From: Pseudomonadota bacterium
GTDB lineage: Bacteria > Desulfobacterota > Desulfobulbia > Desulfobulbales > Desulfocapsaceae
Assembly (NCBI GenBank): GCA_018817385.1
Contig: JAHIUA010000007.1
Span: 1 to 40,558, forward strand
Length of the DNA: 40,558 nt
Direction: 5' to 3'
Shown here: positions 24,018 to 32,072 of the stretch, piece after piece
Position numbering within the stretch: the stretch's first letter is position 1
Layout: each line of letters begins with the position of its first letter
Notes under the pieces: model-generated
The model's input: the letters and a program-made list of their open reading frames with translations, nothing else
Told to the model about the DNA's origin: nothing
The model's database searches: none
Position numbers and translations under genes: made by a program

Positions 24018-24934
24018 AAACCGCTATGGAGTGTCTACCCTGCTACCTTCGCCAGGCCCTGCAGGTGGTCCGTATCAGCACAACTGATTCGCAGTTGCAG
24101 TTGGCTGCGCTGCGTCGGGTGGCAGCGTTGACAAGTGCTATGGATATGGAACACACCCCTCCGGAAAATTCAGTTTCTGTGTACCGGGCGATCGCCGAGA
24201 TTACCGGCTGCCCGGACCCGTATCTGGAGGTCAAGGAACAGTCCAATAAAAAGGCCTTGGCCCTGTTGCCCGATCTCCGTCAGGAGGTGAAACGGGCGGC
24301 AGACCCTCTGGCTCTTGCCCTGCGCCTGGCGATCGGCGGCAATATCATTGATTATGGAGCTATGCACAGCTTTGATGTTGATGCGGCAATGGAATACTGC
24401 CTCAGCGCGCCCTTTGCCATTGATGACAGCCAGCATCTTCTCCAACGACTGAGGGGCCTGGGCCCCGGAAGGCGTGTGCTCTATCTTGCCGATAATGCAG
24501 GGGAGATTGTTTATGATTCCCTGGTGATTGAGGCCCTGGTGGCTCAGGGCTGTGAGGTGACGGTGGTGGTGAAGAGCGGCCCCATCATCAACGATGCCCT
24601 GGTGGCAGACGCACATGCCTGCGGTCTGGAGAAGAGTGTGCGCATCCTCGAAAACGGAACGGCCTGTCCCGGTACTCCCTTGAATATCTGTGCCCCTGAA
24701 CTGGTCCAGGCCTTTAATGAGGCAGATCTGATCCTTTCCAAGGGGCAGGGGAATTTTGAAACGCTTTCCGAGGCCGGGGCTGAAATCTACTTTTTGCTTA
24801 CCGTCAAATGTTCGGTGGTGGGAGCGCATCTCGCGGCCATAGCTAAGAGGTCTGCAGCGGTTCTTCCAGGAAAGGGTGAGCTGGTCCTGTTTCATTATAG
24901 AGGCAATTCTTCACAAGACGAAGGCAACAGCTGA
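24014..24934 (+). CDS. DUF89/ARMT1-like protein (putative metal-dependent phosphatase)
   Basis: This 306-residue protein of the DUF89 family includes damage-control phosphatases that remove phosphate from harmful side products in a metal-dependent way. Visible signatures are MECLPCYLRQAL at the N-terminus (CxxC at 7-10), GNIIDYGAM in the middle, and LADNAGEIVYDSLVIEAL, the metal-binding core. NIC and KGQGNFETL occur further on. The N-terminal CxxC occurs in prokaryotic members. The GTG start follows AGGAG and overlaps the ttcA stop, and asnS overlaps its stop by one base. The substrate is unknown. Confidence 0.88.
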   Translation: MKTAMECLPCYLRQALQVVRISTTDSQLQLAALRRVAALTSAMDMEHTPPENSVSVYRAIAEITGCPDPYLEVKEQSNKKALALLPDLRQEVKRAADPLALALRLAIGGNIIDYGAMHSFDVDAAMEYCLSAPFAIDDSQHLLQRLRGLGPGRRVLYLADNAGEIVYDSLVIEALVAQGCEVTVVVKSGPIINDALVADAHACGLEKSVRILENGTACPGTPLNICAPELVQAFNEADLILSKGQGNFETLSEAGAEIYFLLTVKCSVVGAHLAAIAKRSAAVLPGKGELVLFHYRGNSSQDEGNS

Positions 24935-26277
24935 TGCGTATACAAGAGATACTGAAGCAACAGAAAGTGGGACGGCAGATAAGGGTTCAGGGATGGATAC
25001 GGACTCGCCGTGATACCGGTACCTTTTCCTTCCTGGAAGTCAATGACGGCTCTTCTTTGGCCAATCTCCAGGTTATTGCTGACCAGAAACTAGCCAATTA
25101 TGATCTGGAGATCAGAAAACTGAGTGCCGGCTGCAGTGTCGAAATAGAGGGCCAGCTGCAGAAATCTCCTGCCAAGGGGCAGGAGGTCGAGCTCGCGGCA
25201 GAGGAAATCAGGGTCCTGGGGTGGTGCGACCCCGAGTCCTATCCCCTGCAGAAAAAACGACACTCGCTGGAATTTCTGCGCAGCATGAGTCATCTGCGGC
25301 CCCGGACCAATGCCCTGGGGGCCGTGACCCGGGTCCGCTCTCATCTTTCCTTTGCGGTGCACAGGTTTTTTCAGGAACGCGGCTTTGTGCAGATCCACAC
25401 CCCTATTATTACCACCAGTGACTGTGAGGGCGCAGGTGAGATGTTTCAGGTCAGTGTTGCCGGTGAGAAGAGTCCTTTTTTTGGGCGACCGGCTGGGCTG
25501 ACGGTGAGTGGGCAGCTCCAGGCCGAGGTCTATGCCCAGGCCCTGGGCCAGGTATATACCTTTGGTCCCACCTTCCGTGCTGAGAATTCCAATACCAGTC
25601 GTCATCTTGCCGAGTTCTGGATGATTGAGCCGGAGATGGCCTTTTGTGACCTTGCCTGTGACATGGGACTGGCAACAGCTCTCCTTAAATTTCTCCTCCA
25701 TGATGTCCTCACTGCCTGTACGGATGACCTGGCCCTTTTTGACAGCTTCATTGAAAAGGGGCTGCTGAAAAAGCTGGAGGCCGTCATCGACAACGATTTT
25801 GTCCATATCCCCTATACCAGGGCAGTGGAGGAGTTGAGTGCAGTGTCCGGGAAATTCGAGTATCCTCTGAAATGGGGTGTCGATCTTCAATCCGAGCATG
25901 AACGCTATCTGACCGAGGTGATCTATAGGTGTCCGGTGATCGTCACCGATTATCCGGCCTCCATTAAGCCTTTTTATATGCGCCTGAGTGAAGATGAAAG
26001 GACCGTGGCTGCCATGGATATCCTGGTTCCGGGAATCGGGGAGATCGTGGGTGGATCCCAGCGCGAAGAGCGCTATGAGGTCCTTGGCCAGCGCATGAGT
26101 GCGGCCGGAATAGACAGGGATGAGTATGACTGGTATCTGGATCTCAGGCGTTACGGGAGTGTTCCCCATTCCGGGTTCGGCCTCGGCTTTGAACGACTGG
26201 TCCAGTTTGTCACCGGTATGGCCAATATCCGTGAGGTTATTCCCTTTCCGCGAACTCCGGGCTCTGCCCCCTGTTAA
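24934..26277 (+). CDS. asnS: Asparaginyl-tRNA synthetase
   Basis: AsnS attaches asparagine to tRNA-Asn. The 447-residue protein begins with an OB-fold anticodon domain (IRVQGWIRTRRDTGTFSFLE-type sequence, about 15-110). The class II catalytic core follows: motif 2 in FGPTFRAENSNTSRHLAEF with the ATP-binding Arg/Glu, and motif 3 in GFGLGFERLVQFVTG near the C-terminus, ending IPFPRTPG. Asparagine rather than aspartate specificity is suggested by the short length, without the bacterial AspRS insertion. The ATG overlaps the DUF89 stop by one base. Direct asparaginylation suggests asparagine is charged without the amidotransferase route. Confidence 0.95.
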   Translation: MRIQEILKQQKVGRQIRVQGWIRTRRDTGTFSFLEVNDGSSLANLQVIADQKLANYDLEIRKLSAGCSVEIEGQLQKSPAKGQEVELAAEEIRVLGWCDPESYPLQKKRHSLEFLRSMSHLRPRTNALGAVTRVRSHLSFAVHRFFQERGFVQIHTPIITTSDCEGAGEMFQVSVAGEKSPFFGRPAGLTVSGQLQAEVYAQALGQVYTFGPTFRAENSNTSRHLAEFWMIEPEMAFCDLACDMGLATALLKFLLHDVLTACTDDLALFDSFIEKGLLKKLEAVIDNDFVHIPYTRAVEELSAVSGKFEYPLKWGVDLQSEHERYLTEVIYRCPVIVTDYPASIKPFYMRLSEDERTVAAMDILVPGIGEIVGGSQREERYEVLGQRMSAAGIDRDEYDWYLDLRRYGSVPHSGFGLGFERLVQFVTGMANIREVIPFPRTPGSAPC

Positions 26278-26331
26278 TGAATAGAGAATGTCTCTCTTGT
26301 GTAGTGGAAAAAAGGTTGAGGAGAAAAAGCA

Positions 26332-27018
26332 GTGAGTAAAGGTCCTGGCGTACAGAAAATGTTTGATGCCATTGCCCCAAATTATGACCTGATGAATAGG
26401 GTCATGACCATGGGACAGGATCAGGGTTGGCGTCGTTTTGTGGTGGCACAGGCAGGTGATCCCGGGAATGGGTGGGCCTTAGATCTTGCTACTGGTACCG
26501 GAGATATTGCCTCGCTTATGGCCCATTCTCACCCCAGTGGCCATGTTATTGGGGCTGATTTTTCTTTGAATATGCTGCAAGAGGCCCAAAAACGGTTTCA
26601 GAAGCAATCAATAGCCTGGCAGGCCTGCGATGCCAATCATCTGCCTTACGGAGACAACAATTTTGAATCTGTGACCTTTGGCTATCTCCTGCGAAACGTC
26701 GATAACAGTCTCCAGGTCTTACGAGAGGTCTATCGTGTCCTGAAGCCTGGCGGCAGAGTGGTTTGTCTCGATACCACTCCTCCGCAAAAGAATTTTTTAT
26801 ACCCCTTCATTCGTTTCTATTTTCGCTTTGGTATTCCCTTTCTTGGTCGTCTTATTGCCAGTGATGAGGCAGCCTATGCCTATCTCACCGGCTCGACCAT
26901 GGATTTTCACACTGCCGAGGAACTGGCGGCAATTTTTACAGAGGCTGGCTTTGTTGAGGTCGATTACAGGAAGTTTATGATGGGGACCATTGGTGTCCAC
27001 TGGGGACGAAAAAGGTAA
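26332..27018 (+). CDS. ubiE: Demethylmenaquinone/ubiquinone methyltransferase UbiE/MenG
   Basis: This SAM-dependent methyltransferase carries out the final C-methylation of menaquinone. The 228 residues have the UbiE N-terminal pattern MFDAIAPNYDLMNRVMTMGQDQGWRR, the SAM motif I LDLATGTGDIA (50-60), and the later block RVLKPGGRVVCLDTTPP. An anaerobe of this kind would use menaquinone, so the MenG role is more likely than ubiquinone synthesis. The GTG start follows a GAGGAG ribosome binding site. Menaquinone would be the acceptor for the complex I encoded upstream. Confidence 0.95.
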   Translation: MSKGPGVQKMFDAIAPNYDLMNRVMTMGQDQGWRRFVVAQAGDPGNGWALDLATGTGDIASLMAHSHPSGHVIGADFSLNMLQEAQKRFQKQSIAWQACDANHLPYGDNNFESVTFGYLLRNVDNSLQVLREVYRVLKPGGRVVCLDTTPPQKNFLYPFIRFYFRFGIPFLGRLIASDEAAYAYLTGSTMDFHTAEELAAIFTEAGFVEVDYRKFMMGTIGVHWGRKR

Positions 27019-27033
27019 GCTGCCATTTGTAAA

Positions 27034-27108
27034 ATCAGGTCGGGCACGGCTTGCGGGAACTGACCTGATCAGAGAAGACGTTGGGTGTCGCAAGCCTGAC
27101 CCAACCTG
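27034..27108. repeat. Paired hairpins with complementary loops before hisD
   Basis: Hairpin 1 pairs ATCAGGTC (27034-27041) with GACCTGAT (27062-27069). Hairpin 2 pairs GTTGGGT (27080-27086) with ACCCAAC (27099-27105). The loops hold perfectly complementary octamers, GGCTTGCG (27048-27055) and CGCAAGCC (27089-27096). The outer 20 bases of each side also form one long imperfect inverted repeat (16 of 20 matching). No T-run follows directly, so it is not a normal terminator. It could be a regulatory RNA switch or a repeat element. Confidence 0.65.
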
Positions 27109-27146
27109 GACAATAACTTTATTTTTATATCTAAGTATAGAAAACC

Positions 27147-28457
27147 ATGATGATTAAACCACTTACAACTGAAAGTCCTGAGGGGGAAAAATGTCTGCAC
27201 AACCTCCTTACCCGTTTTCAGCTTGCTGAAAATTCCTGTCGCGACTTGGTGACCGATATCATTGCCGAGGTCAAGAGGAGGGGAGATGAGGCCGTCCTTG
27301 AGTACAGCAGAAAATTTGATGCCCCTGGTCTTGTTCTGGAAAATCTCCAGGTCTCCACTGCTGAATTGAAAGAGGCCTATGAGCTGGTCGATGAAGCCTT
27401 TCTTGAGACACTGAGCAAGGCCATTGAGCGGATACAGAGTTTTCATGAGCGGGAGATGGAAGACTCATGGATGCAGACCCGGGAGAACGGCACCATAGTC
27501 GGGCGCCTGGTTCGGCCTGTGGACGCTGCAGGGCTCTATGTCCCTGGTGGCCAGGGCGGTTCGACGCCGCTGGTCTCCTCCGTGCTCATGAATGGTATCC
27601 CGGCAGGGATCGCCGGGGTTGGCCAGCGTGTGATGCTTACCCCGCCGAATAAAGAAGGCAAGATCAGCCCCCATCTCCTGGTGGCTGCCCAGGAAATCGG
27701 CATCAGTGATATCTTCAAGGCCGGATCGGCCTGGGGTATTGCTGCCCTTGCCCATGGTACCCAGACCATCCCGGCAGTGGATGTCATTGTCGGGCCAGGA
27801 AACCAGTTTGTCACCGAGGCCAAGGCCCAGGTTGCCGGTATGGTCCGTATCGACATGATTGCCGGTCCCTCTGAAGTCCTGATCGTGGCTGATGAGAGTG
27901 CCATAGCAGCCCATGTGGCTGCAGATATGCTGGCCCAGGCAGAACATGATCCCATGGCCCTGGCTGTGCTGGTGACCACCAGAGGAGAGCTTGCCGCAGA
28001 GGTTCTGGCCGAACTGGAGCGCCAGCTGGTAAACCTTCCACGGGCTGAAATTGCCAGGCAATCGCTGCAGGAGCGAGGGGTAATTCTCATCGCCGCAGAT
28101 CTGGAGGAGGCCCTTTCCATTGCCAATGATATCGCCATAGAACATCTGGAGCTTATGCTCCAGGATCCCTGGGCATGGCTGCCGCATATCCGCCATGCAG
28201 GGGCAATTTTTATGGGGCATCATACCCCGGAGGCAGCAGGCGATTATCTCGCTGGTCCCAACCATGTCCTGCCCACCATGGGGACGGCTCGTTTTTCTTC
28301 GGCCCTGGGGGTAGAGACCTTCCTGAAAAAGAGCTCTATCATCAGTTATTCGGCCCAGGCCCTGAAGGAAGACGGGGATCATATTCGTCTCCTGGCCAAT
28401 CTTGAAGGCTTGACGGCTCATGCGGCCTCAGTCACTGAGCGTCTGAAAGACAGGTGA
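27147..28457 (+). CDS. hisD: Histidinol dehydrogenase
   Basis: HisD performs the last two steps of histidine synthesis, oxidising L-histidinol to histidine with two NAD+. The 436-residue product matches the family length. It has the signature VDVIVGPGNQFVTEAK, the zinc ligands Gln264 and His267 in QAEHDP, and the C-terminal block AGDYLAGPNHVLPTMGTARF. Two adjacent ATG codons (27147, 27150) could start it. No strong ribosome binding site is visible, but a structured leader lies just upstream. Its stop overlaps the rsmG start by four bases. Confidence 0.96.
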   Translation: MMIKPLTTESPEGEKCLHNLLTRFQLAENSCRDLVTDIIAEVKRRGDEAVLEYSRKFDAPGLVLENLQVSTAELKEAYELVDEAFLETLSKAIERIQSFHEREMEDSWMQTRENGTIVGRLVRPVDAAGLYVPGGQGGSTPLVSSVLMNGIPAGIAGVGQRVMLTPPNKEGKISPHLLVAAQEIGISDIFKAGSAWGIAALAHGTQTIPAVDVIVGPGNQFVTEAKAQVAGMVRIDMIAGPSEVLIVADESAIAAHVAADMLAQAEHDPMALAVLVTTRGELAAEVLAELERQLVNLPRAEIARQSLQERGVILIAADLEEALSIANDIAIEHLELMLQDPWAWLPHIRHAGAIFMGHHTPEAAGDYLAGPNHVLPTMGTARFSSALGVETFLKKSSIISYSAQALKEDGDHIRLLANLEGLTAHAASVTERLKDR

Positions 28458-29149
28458 GAGAGAAGGTGGCAGAGAGCTTTGATTTTATAGCTGGCCTGCG
28501 ATCGGGCTGTGAGGCCTTGGGCCTGTCGTGTCCTGATGCTGCAGCAGAGGAACGCCTTGGTACCTACTTTCGCGAGTTGAAGCACTGGAGTAGAAAGATC
28601 AACCTCATTGCCAAGGGGGCAACGGATCAGGAAATCCTGGAAAAGCACTTCCTTGATTCTCTCACCCTCCTTCCCCTCCTTAGTGGGGAGAGACCCCACC
28701 TCCTGGATGTCGGTACCGGTGCCGGGTTTCCCGGTCTTGTCTGTAAGGCGGTTGATCCGGCTCTCCAGGTGACTCTGGTGGAGCCCCGACTCAAGCGGGT
28801 CTCCTTTCTCCGCCATGTGAGCAGGACCCTGGGGCTTTCTGATGCCTCTGTCGTGGCCTGTCGGGTAGAGGATGAGGAGATGCTGCCTGGTGATAGCGGT
28901 TTTACCCATATCACCAGCAGGGCCGTTAGCGAAATCAAGCTCTTTCTGGAGATGAGCCATCGCTTTGCAGGAACTGGTGTGCAGGTGATCTGTATGAAAG
29001 GACCAAAATGGGAAGAGGAACTGGCGGCTTGGAAGGATAGTGCCTCCTCTGCTTGCTATACCCTCCTCTCGCGAAGGGAATATGTCCTCCCTGTTTTTCA
29101 GGGAAGGCGCAATCTTCTGGTCTTTGCCCCTCGGGCCTGCAGAGGATGA
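28454..29149 (+). CDS. rsmG: 16S rRNA (guanine-527-N7)-methyltransferase RsmG
   Basis: RsmG (GidB) methylates G527 in the 530 loop of 16S rRNA. The 231-residue product has the family pattern WSRKINLIAKG and HFLDSLTLLPLL, SAM motif I LLDVGTGAGFPG (83-94), and TSRAVSEIKLFLE further on. The GTG start overlaps the hisD stop (GTGA), so the two are translated in coupling. The stop at 29149 abuts a copy of the dispersed repeat, which may even reach into the final codons. Confidence 0.94.
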   Translation: MREKVAESFDFIAGLRSGCEALGLSCPDAAAEERLGTYFRELKHWSRKINLIAKGATDQEILEKHFLDSLTLLPLLSGERPHLLDVGTGAGFPGLVCKAVDPALQVTLVEPRLKRVSFLRHVSRTLGLSDASVVACRVEDEEMLPGDSGFTHITSRAVSEIKLFLEMSHRFAGTGVQVICMKGPKWEEELAAWKDSASSACYTLLSRREYVLPVFQGRRNLLVFAPRACRG

Positions 29150-29277
29150 GAAGAGGCGTTTTATTCAAAGTCGAGGCATTTCTGAAAAACAAGCATAGGT
29201 ATCTGGTCAATATGGCCAACATTATTTTTTGAACTAACGAAGCGTTGGGGAAAAAGGGCATTCTCGGACAGGCTTCT
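29150..29277. repeat. Dispersed repeat, copy 2 (opposite orientation to copy 1)
   Basis: The right end ATTCTCGGACAGGCTTCT (29260-29277) matches the 18-bp terminal repeat of copy 1 in reverse orientation. Next to it is the complement of the CCCTTTTCCCCAA tract. The element body shares short blocks, including TCGAGGCATTTCTGAAAAA. The other end is decayed next to the rsmG stop. Confidence 0.7.
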
Positions 29278-29413
29278 GGGCTGTGTCTGCCGTGGGGGAA
29301 CGCTGGCTGTTGAGGCGAACGCTTCCCCTTCTGCCTCTTGTTAAGGGGGAAGTCCCTGTGAAAATAAAAGGCGTTTTTTTCTCTCCAGGAGGAGAGATTG
29401 GCATCGTGTTTCA

Positions 29414-29803
29414 ATGGAAAAAGAAAAGAGCATCACTTTGAAAAAGTATTTCCTGGTCAGTGGAGGACTCCTCTGTGTCAGCCTGGCCAGTATAGGTGTC
29501 TTTTTACCCGGTCTTCCCACCACCCCTTTTCTCCTTCTGGCAGCAGCATGTTTTACCCGCTCATCGCCGCGGCTCCATAAAAAATTGTTGGACAACAAGG
29601 TCTTTGGGGGACTTATCCGTAACTGGGAGGAAAATCGAACGGTACCCAGAAAGGCCAAGATCATCGGCCTGCTGACTCTCTTTGGCGGAGGGTGCTACTC
29701 CTTTGCTGCCATCGACCACCTTCCCCTGAAAGTAACCGTCCTCTTCCTGCTCCTGATTCCGACGATTATCCTACTCCGTCTCCCGGAGGCCAGGGGCCTG
29801 TAA
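29414..29803 (+). CDS. DUF454 (YbaN-like) inner-membrane protein
   Basis: This 129-residue small membrane protein belongs to the DUF454 family, represented by YbaN. The family signature is visible: GVFLPGLPTTPFLLLAAACF in the first half, followed by KLLDNKVFGGLIRNWEENR and then RKAKI, with hydrophobic helices at about 12-50 and 80-122. The biological role is not known. No strong terminator follows; the convergent gap to the ABC permease (29804-30022) holds short hairpins only, and nothing else recognisable. Upstream, C- and G-rich tracts (GGGGAA, TTCCCC, AAGGGGGAA) could form competing hairpins. Confidence 0.88.
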   Translation: MEKEKSITLKKYFLVSGGLLCVSLASIGVFLPGLPTTPFLLLAAACFTRSSPRLHKKLLDNKVFGGLIRNWEENRTVPRKAKIIGLLTLFGGGCYSFAAIDHLPLKVTVLFLLLIPTIILLRLPEARGL

Positions 29804-30022
29804 CCAACCGGATCCCCCTGGCCTCTTCTCTCATAAGCACCGCTTTGTGGTGCATCTTCCGGCTGCAGATCACCTGTAATAAGGTGTTCCCACAGGCAGG
29901 TAATGGGGCCAGCCAGCCTGTGCTGGTGGGTAATCGTTTCGACTCAATCTGCTCGCCTCCCTTGTCTTATTTTCTCTGAAACAGCTCTGCTGCAGGGCCT
30001 CGATATGTTCAGGTGCCTGCTT

Positions 30023-31141
30023 TTACTCGAGTCGCTTTCTGAAGCGGAAGGTGGCGATAATGAGGAAGAAGAGGGCAAAGAGGAGGAGAAAGGCCAGATC
30101 TTCCCAGACCACGCTCAGCGGCTGATTGCGAAGGATGATCCCGCGTATGACACGGAGGAAGTGGGTGAGGGGGAGGACCTCTGCCAGCTGCTGGGCAATT
30201 TTGGGCATGGCCACAAAGGGAAACATGAAGCCCGAGAGGAGCATGGAGGGGAGAAAGACAAAGATGAACATCTGCATGGCCGCCAGTTGATTGCGGGCCA
30301 GGGTAGAAATGATAAGGCCCAGGGTGAGGTTGGCCAGGATAAAGATGAGGCAGGCGATGAAGATCGGCACCAGTTTGCCGGCCACCGGTATCTGGAAAAG
30401 CAGGACCCCAAGAAAGAGGATGATGGAGACCTGGACCATACCGATAGCGATATAGGGGCTGATCTTGCCCACCATCAGTTCAATATTCTTGATGGGGGTG
30501 GCAATGAGGAGTTCCATGTTTCCCCGCTCCCGTTCCCGGACAATGGCAATGGAGGTGAACATGATCATGGTCATGGTCAGGATGACTCCCAGCAGTCCGG
30601 GGACGGTAAAGAGGGCTGCCCGTTTCTCCGGGTTATAGAGGAGACGCGTGGAAAGTCCCAGGCCCTGACTCTTGTTGGCAATGACGCCGCCAGGAAGAAA
30701 AGGGAAGCGGGCTAAAGAGGTTACGGCAGCCGCCAGTACCGTATCCGAGCCGTCGATGAGGATCTGGGCATAGGGGCGGTCTCCCAGGTAATAGCGGTTT
30801 TCGGCATCAGGGGGAATGTAGAGGCCAGCGGACACGGCACCACTGGCAATGAGTTGTTCCAGCTCCTGCGGTGAATGCACAATGGACCGGAAATCCAGGA
30901 CCTGGCTTGCCTGCAGGTCCTGGACCAGTTGCCTTGAAAAACTGTTCTCCAGGCTGTCGGCAACGGCTGCCGGTACATCGCGGACATCGGTATTGATGGT
31001 ATAGCCGAAGAGTACCAGTTGGATGAGGGGAATCATCACCACCATGCCAAAGGTGAGACGATCACGGATCAGATGGAGGATCTCTTTCTTGCAGACTGCC
31101 AGGGTGCGGGTCGCTGAGGCCTGAAGACTATTGGTTGCCAT
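30023..31141 (-). CDS. ABC-2 type transporter permease
   Basis: This 372-residue permease of the ABC-2 (YbhS/YhhJ-like) export family has a single N-terminal membrane segment (about residues 24-45, ending IPLIQLVLFGYTIN). A large soluble domain of about 130 residues follows, then five or so C-terminal helices from about 175 onward, with the block RERGNMELLIATPI characteristic of the family. The frame is open to 31192. I chose the ATG at 31141 (MATNSL), which overlaps the ATPase stop by 14 bp. It probably works as a homodimer, because only one permease gene is present. The exported compound is unknown. Confidence 0.9.
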   Translation of the reverse strand: MATNSLQASATRTLAVCKKEILHLIRDRLTFGMVVMIPLIQLVLFGYTINTDVRDVPAAVADSLENSFSRQLVQDLQASQVLDFRSIVHSPQELEQLIASGAVSAGLYIPPDAENRYYLGDRPYAQILIDGSDTVLAAAVTSLARFPFLPGGVIANKSQGLGLSTRLLYNPEKRAALFTVPGLLGVILTMTMIMFTSIAIVRERERGNMELLIATPIKNIELMVGKISPYIAIGMVQVSIILFLGVLLFQIPVAGKLVPIFIACLIFILANLTLGLIISTLARNQLAAMQMFIFVFLPSMLLSGFMFPFVAMPKIAQQLAEVLPLTHFLRVIRGIILRNQPLSVVWEDLAFLLLFALFFLIIATFRFRKRLE

Positions 31142-32072
31142 GACCTGGATTCTGGTGCATCTCTGTGGTTGCCATGACAAAGACATCTTCAATGGAAGGA
31201 TTGCTCATCCGTATCTCCGTATCAACAAAAGATGCAAGTTCTCTGGACAGCCATTGCAGAGGAGATGCGAGTTTGGGATCGACCATGACCCGGAGGAGGA
31301 TACCGACCTGGGTGGTGGAGATGACCGGAGTGAGGCTGTGCAAATGGGATTTTACTTGCGCTGGCCTGGGACTTTTGACCTCCAGTATTGCTGCAGCCAG
31401 AGCGGATTTGAGTGCGGCCGGACTGCCGTCTGCCACTTTTATGCCGTCATTGATGATGGCCAGATGATGACAGCGCTCTGCCTCGTCCATCAGATGGGTG
31501 GTGACCAGAATGGTGGCCCCCTGCTCGCACATGGTAAAGAGCTGATCCCAGAAGTCCCGCCTGGTGTTGGGGTCTACTTCAGAGGTCGGTTCATCAAGGA
31601 GGAGGAGCCTGGGTTTGTGGATGGTCGCTGCGGCCAGTGCCAGTCGACGTTTCTGGCCGCCGGAAAGCTCTCCGGCAAGAGAGGAGGTGAAAGGTCGGAG
31701 GTTGAACTGCTCTATGACCTCTTCTTTGCGTATTTTCAGGCGCTTGCCGGTGACTCCCATGATCTTGCCGATGAAGTCGAGGTTCTGTTTCACGGTGAGG
31801 TCGCCATACATGGAAAAACGCTGGGTCATATACCCGACCTGCTGGCGGATGGCCTCTGTCTGGGCTGGGATCTGCATACCCAGAACCTCGATTTCCCCTG
31901 CTGTCGGCTCCAGGAGTCCGCACATCATCCTGATGGCCGTAGTTTTGCCGGAACCATTGGGACCGAGAAAGCCGTAGACCATGTTCTCTGGAATACGCAT
32001 GTCCACCTGGTTTACGGCCGTGAAGGTGCCGAAGGTCTTGGTAAGGCCCTTTACTTCGATGGCCATGGTCAT
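31128..32072 (-). CDS. ABC transporter ATP-binding protein
   Basis: This 314-residue ATPase belongs to the DrrA/YbhF-type exporters. It has Walker A GPNGSGKTT (37-45), the Q-loop region VGYMTQRFSMYGDLTV, the ABC signature LSGGQ (136-140), Walker B LLLLDEP (156-162) and a switch histidine in VTTHLMDEAERC. It has one nucleotide-binding domain rather than the two of E. coli YbhF, so two copies should pair. The start overlaps the stop of the membrane-fusion gene by four bases (ATGA), showing co-translation. Drug or lipid export is possible. Confidence 0.95.
   Translation of the reverse strand: MTMAIEVKGLTKTFGTFTAVNQVDMRIPENMVYGFLGPNGSGKTTAIRMMCGLLEPTAGEIEVLGMQIPAQTEAIRQQVGYMTQRFSMYGDLTVKQNLDFIGKIMGVTGKRLKIRKEEVIEQFNLRPFTSSLAGELSGGQKRRLALAAATIHKPRLLLLDEPTSEVDPNTRRDFWDQLFTMCEQGATILVTTHLMDEAERCHHLAIINDGIKVADGSPAALKSALAAAILEVKSPRPAQVKSHLHSLTPVISTTQVGILLRVMVDPKLASPLQWLSRELASFVDTEIRMSNPSIEDVFVMATTEMHQNPGHGNQ

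Noticed and set aside
25090-26169. 359-codon minus-strand frame opposite asnS
   Set aside because: asnS is unmistakable on the plus strand; the antisense frame has no recognisable domain or start signal.
29903-30715. 270-codon plus-strand frame rich in Glu, Asp and His opposite the ABC permease
   Set aside because: The permease on the minus strand has the ABC-2 signatures; the acidic composition is an artefact of reversed hydrophobic codons.
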